In this document: positions 6,221 to 9,855 of the stretch, in pieces
Position numbering within the stretch: position 1 is the stretch's first letter
How the letters are laid out: each line of letters starts with the position of its first letter
Source of the DNA: Candidatus Fermentibacteraceae bacterium
GTDB taxonomy: Bacteria > Fermentibacterota > Fermentibacteria > Fermentibacterales > JCC-6
DNA: 9,855 nucleotides
Assembly (NCBI GenBank): GCA_029932015.1
Contig: JAOZQW010000005.1
Coordinates: 8,533-18,387, forward strand
Direction: 5' to 3'
Position numbers and translations under genes: made by a program
The notes under the pieces: generated by a model
Told to the model about the DNA's origin: nothing
Databases searched by the model: none
What the model saw: only the letters and a program-made list of their open reading frames with translations

Positions 6221-7030
6221 ATGATCCCTTTTTCTGAGATGGCTTCGAACGGTCTGGCTGCTGTCAGGGCTGTCAGTCCTATGGTGCATCACCTGACGAA
6301 TCATGTCGTGATGAACTTCACGGCGAACATCACCCTTTGCATGGGAGCTGCGCCGGTCATGGCGCCCTGCATAGAAGAATCCCCGGAGATGGTCTCATTT
6401 GCAGAAGCACTGCTTCTTAATATTGGCACCCTCGATCCACCGCTGGTGAAGAGCATGCTGGCTGCGGGGAAGAGGGCCAACGAGCTGGGCATACCAATCA
6501 TCCTCGACCCTGTAGGGGCGGGTGCGACCAGGCTCCGCACGGAGGCCGCCGGCAGGCTCTCCGAGGAGCTGGATATCGCTGTTATCAGAGGCAATGCCGG
6601 CGAGGTGCTGGCTCTCGCGGGAGCGGGGGGCAAGGTCCGCGGCGTTGACTCGATGGACACCGTCGAGCACCGCATCGATACTATCAGAAGGTATGCAGCC
6701 GAGTCCGAGAGGGTCATAGCGGTGACTGGAGCGATGGACATCGTCACTGACGGCAGCAGAATTGTGGGTATCCGGAACGGACATCCCCTCATGGGCCGCG
6801 TCACCGGCACAGGATGCGGAGCAACAACAGCTGTAGCCTGCCTTGCTGCGGCGGTTGACGATCCCTTCGAGGCTGCTGCAGGGGCACTCATATGCTACGC
6901 CATTGCGGGAGAGCTGGCAGCGGATAAGGCAGGCGGTCCGGGAACCTTCGTTCCCCATTTCCTCGATGCTCTCTCCATCCTGGACAGAGCGGTCATCAAC
7001 AGCAGGACGAAAGCAGAGGACCTGTCCTGA
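6221..7030 (+). CDS. thiM: Hydroxyethylthiazole kinase
   Basis: ThiM phosphorylates 4-methyl-5-(2-hydroxyethyl)thiazole with ATP to give the thiazole phosphate used by ThiE, a cytoplasmic salvage step for thiamine. The ATG at 6221 has GGAGG 5 nt upstream and gives 269 residues, the usual ThiM length; upstream in-frame ATGs at 6164 and 6191 lack such a site. Family signatures are intact. They are VHHLTNHVVMNFTANITL (22-39) with GAAPVMA, LLNIGTL (66-71), IILDPVGAGATRLR (93-106), IRGNAGEVLALAG (122-134), AVTGAMDIV (167-175), and GTGCGATTA (196-204). The last contains the conserved Cys199 of the active-site region of this ribokinase-like family. The gene is followed by thiE with a 4-base overlap, so the two products are made together. 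It is divergent from the HEAT-repeat protein gene, with a 158-bp gap between them. Confidence 0.96.
   Translation: MIPFSEMASNGLAAVRAVSPMVHHLTNHVVMNFTANITLCMGAAPVMAPCIEESPEMVSFAEALLLNIGTLDPPLVKSMLAAGKRANELGIPIILDPVGAGATRLRTEAAGRLSEELDIAVIRGNAGEVLALAGAGGKVRGVDSMDTVEHRIDTIRRYAAESERVIAVTGAMDIVTDGSRIVGIRNGHPLMGRVTGTGCGATTAVACLAAAVDDPFEAAAGALICYAIAGELAADKAGGPGTFVPHFLDALSILDRAVINSRTKAEDLS
7015..7029 (+). promoter_or_regulatory. Ribosome site and CTG start of thiE inside the end of thiM
   Basis: AGAGGA (7015-7020) is followed by 6 nt and CTG (7027-7029). The CTG overlaps the TGA stop of thiM as CTGA, the same geometry as the ATGA overlaps seen elsewhere in this window. In this frame there is no ATG, GTG or TTG before the GTG at 7090. 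Starting at the GTG would remove the first strand of the ThiE barrel. Confidence 0.6.
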
Positions 7031-7671
7031 ATCCCGCCGATCTGCGGCTCTATCTCGTTACTGATCCGCTCCTCTGCGGAGCAAGGGGAGTGGAGGAGAC
7101 GGTCCGGCAGGCGCTCGAAGCCGGAGTGAGAGCTGTTCAGCTCAGAGACAAGACCGCATCCACAGGCAAACTCGTTGAACAGGCTCTCGTCCTCGGGGAT
7201 ATGTGCCGTCAGTTCGGAGCCCTCTTCCTGGTCAATGACAGGGTGGACGTCGCCATGGCGGCTGGCTCGGACGGAGTTCATCTCGGGCAGGACGACATGC
7301 CGCTGGCATATGCGCGAAAACTCCTCGGACCTTCCGCTGTGATCGGTATCTCGGTGCGGACATGTCAGGAGGCAGAGGAGGCAGAGAAAGGGGGGGCGGA
7401 CTACATCGCCGCAAATATGGTCTTCGCTACTGAGACCAAGACCGATCTTCCTGAGCCGCTTGGCCTTGAAATGGTCACAGAGATAAAGGGGGCGACATCG
7501 CTGCCTCTCGTGGCTATCGGTGGGATCAATGAGAAGAATTATCGTGAAGTGATGAACGCCGGTGCCGATGGAGTTGCCATGGTCTCGGCCATCATGGCAG
7601 CCAGGGACGTAGGTAAGTTTGTCAAGTTGCTGACCACCTACTCCATGAGGAGATTGAGTTATGGGGAATAA
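7027..7671 (+). CDS. thiE: Thiamine-phosphate synthase
   Basis: ThiE joins hydroxymethylpyrimidine diphosphate and thiazole phosphate to make thiamine phosphate, in the cytoplasm. From CTG at 7027 the protein has 214 residues, typical for the family. It opens with LRLYLVTDP, the conserved first strand of the TIM barrel. Other signatures are VQLRDK (37-42), FLVNDRVDVA (67-76), GVHLGQDDMP (83-92), IGISVRT (106-112), GADYIA (123-128), FATETKTD (133-140), LVAIGGI (161-167), and GADGVAMVSAI (179-189). These include the residues that contact the diphosphate and Mg2+. The usual G-P-V-F is N-M-V-F here, a mild deviation. If GTG 7090 were the start, the protein would have 193 residues and lack strand one. 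It is coupled to thiM by a CTGA overlap. Substrate supply (ThiD, ThiC) is not in this window. Confidence 0.95.
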   Translation: MNPADLRLYLVTDPLLCGARGVEETVRQALEAGVRAVQLRDKTASTGKLVEQALVLGDMCRQFGALFLVNDRVDVAMAAGSDGVHLGQDDMPLAYARKLLGPSAVIGISVRTCQEAEEAEKGGADYIAANMVFATETKTDLPEPLGLEMVTEIKGATSLPLVAIGGINEKNYREVMNAGADGVAMVSAIMAARDVGKFVKLLTTYSMRRLSYGE

Positions 7672-7690
7672 TCTCTCTTTACCAGAGATT
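7670..7690. terminator. Hairpin between convergent genes, possible terminator
   Basis: AATCTCT (7670-7676) and AGAGATT (7684-7690) form a perfect 7-bp stem with a 7-nt loop, starting in the thiE stop codon. There is no T-tract downstream on the plus strand. It may act for thiE or for the convergent gene, but the sequence is weak for either. Confidence 0.35.
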
Positions 7691-7707
7691 TACGTTATAA
7701 CTCTAAA

Positions 7708-7730
7708 CGCGCAGTGTCTGCTACTGCGTG
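7708..7730 (-). terminator. Possible weak terminator overlapping the end of the secreted-protein gene
   Basis: Bases 7708-7715 pair with 7723-7730 in an 8-bp stem including one G-T wobble. On the minus strand the stem is followed by GTTTAGAG after a base or two. The stem includes the last codons and the TAG stop. The short T run makes this a low-confidence call. Confidence 0.3.
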
Positions 7731-8557
7731 AGAATTGCGATTCTCTGAGTTTCTCTTCTGCCGTCAGTCTCAAGCACCAGCAAGTATAGTCCAGACGCTG
7801 CTATCTCCCGGTTGAAGGAGTAAGATCCAGGGGCAAGGTCCCCATCCATAATGCTGGCAGCGCTTCGCCCCGCTGTATCGTAGACCGTCAGTTGCACCGC
7901 CCCATATGCAGCAAGCGTAAAGGATCCTTCGATGCTACCGTATGAGGGATTCGACCCGATTATCAGACTCGAGCCAGAGAAGAGAGGGTTGCCCTCCTCT
8001 TCTATACCCCCTGGATACCATCCCTCGATGGTCACGTCGTACAGGATAGGGAGGGTGTACGGATCATCGGTTTCAAGCGTTACGCGGTACTGGAGAAGCA
8101 GGATGTCATCAGGAAGCAGTGAATCAAGTGAAGTGCCTGATTCGTATATCGGGTCACCCCAGGCTCCCATTGTTCCGGGACTCATGCCGGTTCTCAGCTG
8201 AAAATAGATGTCGGTCGTATCCGGCTCGTAGCATGTCCACCATATGTCGCCCCATTCGATGCTCCAGTCGGTCCCCATCGGGATCCTTCCAAGGCTTGAT
8301 GTAAGGCTTCCAGAGCAGATGGCATCGTTGCTGGCGGGAAATTCAGATAAAGGCGGAGCGCTACCGAGGTCGCATACCTGCAGAGCCAGGTCCCCGGGAC
8401 TGGAGGACCAGTCCAGCCCATATGACTCCAGAAACGTATCTCCGAACCACCATTCGGGTCCGGTAACGCCCGGGCCACCGGACCAATCGGTCTGTTCCAG
8501 CATCTGGGCTGCGATGATCGATGAAAGTAATACGAGCAGTAGTATTGCATATTTCAT
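7721..8557 (-). CDS. Secreted beta-sandwich protein with C-terminal T9SS-type sorting module
   Basis: The protein has 278 residues. ATG at 8557 has a perfect AGGAGG (8564-8569) 6 nt upstream. Residues 1-17 are a Sec signal (MKYAILLLVLLSSIIAA). Residues about 20-185 look like an extracellular beta-sandwich: WSIEWGDIWW, IYFQLRTG, MGAWGDPIY, LLQYRVTLETDDPYTLPILYD and VTIEGWYP resemble domains found in secreted proteins of FCB-group candidate phyla. After a Gly/Glu linker, residues about 198-278 carry the typical end module of Por/type IX substrates and FlgD-like tails: SNP near the start, AVQLTVYDTAGR, LAPGSYSF, ASGLYLLVLETDG and a final hydrophobic strand. This suggests export across the outer membrane. 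It could instead be a FlgD-like Ig tail without a sorting role. No catalytic motif is seen. It is preceded by a good candidate promoter and converges on thiE. Confidence 0.87.
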   Translation of the reverse strand: MKYAILLLVLLSSIIAAQMLEQTDWSGGPGVTGPEWWFGDTFLESYGLDWSSSPGDLALQVCDLGSAPPLSEFPASNDAICSGSLTSSLGRIPMGTDWSIEWGDIWWTCYEPDTTDIYFQLRTGMSPGTMGAWGDPIYESGTSLDSLLPDDILLLQYRVTLETDDPYTLPILYDVTIEGWYPGGIEEEGNPLFSGSSLIIGSNPSYGSIEGSFTLAAYGAVQLTVYDTAGRSAASIMDGDLAPGSYSFNREIAASGLYLLVLETDGRRETQRIAILTQ

Positions 8558-8606
8558 GAAGCACCTCCTGACCCTGAATTATCTCTGAAGAGTCTCTTCC
8601 TTAATA

Positions 8607-8635
8607 AGAATATCCCCTGGCCTGTAGTCGGTCAA
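8607..8635 (-). promoter_or_regulatory. Candidate promoter for the secreted beta-sandwich protein
   Basis: On the minus strand TTGACC (8635-8630) is followed by a 17-nt spacer and TATTCT (8612-8607), matching 5 of 6 and 4 of 6 consensus positions. The ATG at 8557 is about 50 nt downstream. A separate perfect TATAAT lies further upstream (8688-8683) without a good -35 box and may be a second start site. Confidence 0.5.
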
Positions 8636-8766
8636 TGTTCGATATGAAACAGGCTTACTCGAATTGAGCGTCACTGCAAAGCATTATAGCTAGATTGTTG
8701 GATATCCAGCCACTTTTGTAGTTATTGCTGATGATCAGGGAGTATTACGTCAGTAACTTGACAAAC

Positions 8767-9690
8767 TTACCTACGTCCCTGGAACGGGCCGAGGTAGTTC
8801 GTTGGAGAGGATACGGGATCCTGAGTCCAGCCATGTCTGAATCCCAATTCCCGCAGCACATCAACAGCACGCTCATACTCCATTGGTCTCAGTCCCCTCG
8901 ACAGCAGCGGATACTGTGAGCCTTCTGTAAGATGGCATGGATGGTACTGGGACATCAGGCTGATGTAGACATCCGTACCGAGTTCACCCGCTATGAACCG
9001 AAGCACTTCCCTCGTGCCCGAGAGCATGTTGGGGAGGACAAGAAGCCTCACTATCAGCCCTCGGACGGCAACACCTGCATCATCGAGCACAACCGGTCCG
9101 ACCTGCCTGTACATCTCCCTGAGACTCTCCCTCGCTGCAGCGGGGTATCCCGGCGCGGACGAGTACCTGACCGCGTACTCCTCATCCCAGTACCTGAAGT
9201 CCGGCAGGTATATGTCAACCATTCCATCCAGCTGCTCCAGCAGCAAGGTGGAATCGTATCCGCTGCTGTTGTAGATGACCGGTGCGGTCAGACCCTGTTC
9301 CTCTGCAAGGGATACTGCTCGAAATATCTGAGGTGCGTAATGTGTCGGCGTAACAAAGCCTACCGATGGACAGCCCTGCCGCTGAAACTCTATGAGCCTG
9401 CCTGCGAGTCTCTCAGTCGACCAGAGCCAATCAGGATGAAGTCCTTCATCCGGCTGGCTGATGGAAGAGTTCTGGCAGTAGATACACCGGAGGCTGCATC
9501 TTGCTAGAAATACATTTCCAACTCCGCGGTGGCCGGTCAGCACGGGCTCCTCGCCTGTATGGATACAGCTGGTGGCTACCTCCAGGTCGACCCCCGCACC
9601 GCAGAATCCGCGCTCTCCGGAGAGCCTGTCGACACCGCAGCGCCTGACGCAGAGGCGGCAGTCGGAGAGATGCCACTCGAGCGGGGTCAT
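8767..9690 (-). CDS. Radical SAM protein of the PflX/COG1313 type
   Basis: The protein has 307 residues. The signature C-S-L-R-C-I-Y-C-Q-N places the CxxxCxxC cluster ligands at Cys65, Cys69 and Cys72. This motif binds the 4Fe-4S cluster that cleaves S-adenosylmethionine to a radical. Before it stands a second cysteine set, CRLCVRRC (11-18) and Cys30 in GERGFCG, then HTGEEPVLTGHRGVG (44-58). That arrangement is typical of the PflX family, which resembles pyruvate formate-lyase activating enzymes. Later motifs include GFVTPTHYAPQI, VIYNSSGYD, DIYLPDFRYWD, LIVRLLVLPNM and ISLMSQYHP, consistent with the partial TIM barrel. The substrate of this family is not established, so I give no function beyond radical SAM enzyme. 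The ATG at 9690 overlaps the stop of the ABC transporter gene as ATGA; there is only a weak ribosome site, so coupling is likely. Confidence 0.9.
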   Translation of the reverse strand: MTPLEWHLSDCRLCVRRCGVDRLSGERGFCGAGVDLEVATSCIHTGEEPVLTGHRGVGNVFLARCSLRCIYCQNSSISQPDEGLHPDWLWSTERLAGRLIEFQRQGCPSVGFVTPTHYAPQIFRAVSLAEEQGLTAPVIYNSSGYDSTLLLEQLDGMVDIYLPDFRYWDEEYAVRYSSAPGYPAAARESLREMYRQVGPVVLDDAGVAVRGLIVRLLVLPNMLSGTREVLRFIAGELGTDVYISLMSQYHPCHLTEGSQYPLLSRGLRPMEYERAVDVLRELGFRHGWTQDPVSSPTNYLGPFQGRR

Positions 9691-9855
9691 GTCATCTCGG
9701 CCGCAAGTACAAGCCTGTAGAGGTCATTCTCGCGGAGCAGGTTCTCATGAGTGTCTATCCCGTTCACCTCTCCCTCGTGAAGGAAGACCACAAGATCGCT
9801 TCTGCGGACAGTGGCCTGCCGATGGGTAACCACGAGGACAAGCGCATCCATCCGG
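9687..9855 (-). CDS. ABC exporter ATPase subunit, C-terminal end only
   Basis: Only the last 55 residues are in the window; the gene enters from beyond base 9855 and stops with TGA at 9689-9687. The visible part reads ALVLVVTHRQATVRRSD, then LVVFLHEGEVNGIDTHENLL and a C-terminal LYRLVLAAEMT. The His of VTHRQ is the H-loop (switch) histidine that contacts the ATP gamma-phosphate in ABC ATPases. The HEGEVNGIDTHENLL stretch matches the usual G-x-(hydrophobic)-x-E-x-G-T-H-x-E-L-L end of exporter-type ABC proteins, in which the membrane and ATPase domains are often fused. The substrate cannot be deduced. The stop overlaps the start of the radical SAM gene by ATGA. Confidence 0.85.
   Translation of the reverse strand, partial: RMDALVLVVTHRQATVRRSDLVVFLHEGEVNGIDTHENLLRENDLYRLVLAAEMT

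Noticed and set aside
6182..6245. Possible TPP riboswitch: a GTAATGTCGGCGCAGG stretch, and a CTGAGAT at about 6234
   Set aside because: The two blocks are in the wrong order for the aptamer, the GGGGUGC block is absent, and the CTGAGAT lies inside thiM codons. Similarity of the first block to the 3' half is partial and could be chance.
7090..7671. thiE starting at GTG 7090
   Set aside because: It would remove the conserved LYLVTDP strand and give a 193-residue protein, shorter than the family norm.
8932..9507. Long plus-strand open frame antisense to the radical SAM gene, and similar ones at 3083-3553 and 5320-5733
   Set aside because: They are antisense to strongly supported genes, have no recognisable motifs or ribosome sites, and reflect the GC-biased codon use of the real genes.

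Overview
The window reads as chromosomal DNA from an uncultured, probably diderm bacterium of the FCB (Fibrobacterota-Chlorobi-Bacteroidota) neighbourhood. Base composition is moderately GC-rich by eye. The clues are several short secreted lipoproteins, a secreted protein ending in what looks like a type IX (Por) secretion-type C-terminal module, a predicted outer-membrane beta-barrel protein, and a large secreted repeat/HEAT protein. The style resembles candidate phyla such as Fermentibacteria (Hyd24-12) or Eisenbacteria, but nothing here is a phylogenetic marker, so this is an inference from protein style only.

Layout. (1) Positions 1-314, minus: 5' part of a predicted outer-membrane barrel gene with a TTG start and its own candidate promoter. 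(2) Positions 407-2530, minus: a three-gene cluster, transcribed from lipoprotein B (2530-1718) through a small beta-sandwich lipoprotein (1721-1302, ATGA overlap) to a secreted protein that looks like a beta-lactamase fold stripped of its catalytic motifs (1225-407). (3) Positions 2693-3502, minus: lipoprotein A, a paralogue of B, closed by a very clear rho-independent terminator at 2637-2670. A palindromic and repeated element lies between this terminator and gene B. (4) Positions 3603-6062, minus: an 819-residue secreted protein with about 12 copies of a glycine/aspartate-rich repeat followed by about four HEAT repeats. (5) Positions 6221-7671, plus: thiM and thiE, thiamine salvage and synthesis genes, tightly coupled; thiE apparently starts at a CTG codon. 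(6) Positions 7721-8557, minus: secreted beta-sandwich protein with a C-terminal sorting-type module. (7) Positions 8767-9690, minus: PflX/COG1313-type radical SAM protein, start-stop overlapped with the 3' end of an ABC exporter ATPase gene that leaves the window.

How it fits together. Most of the window (1-6062 and 7721-8557) encodes envelope or secreted proteins with no recognisable enzyme chemistry. The thiM-thiE pair is the only clear metabolic pathway. The best candidates for undescribed biology are the paralogous A/B lipoprotein family, the catalytically empty beta-lactamase-like protein encoded with one of them, and the repeat/HEAT protein. No tRNA, rRNA, CRISPR array, insertion sequence or phage gene was seen. 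No gap without a gene exceeds about 210 bases.
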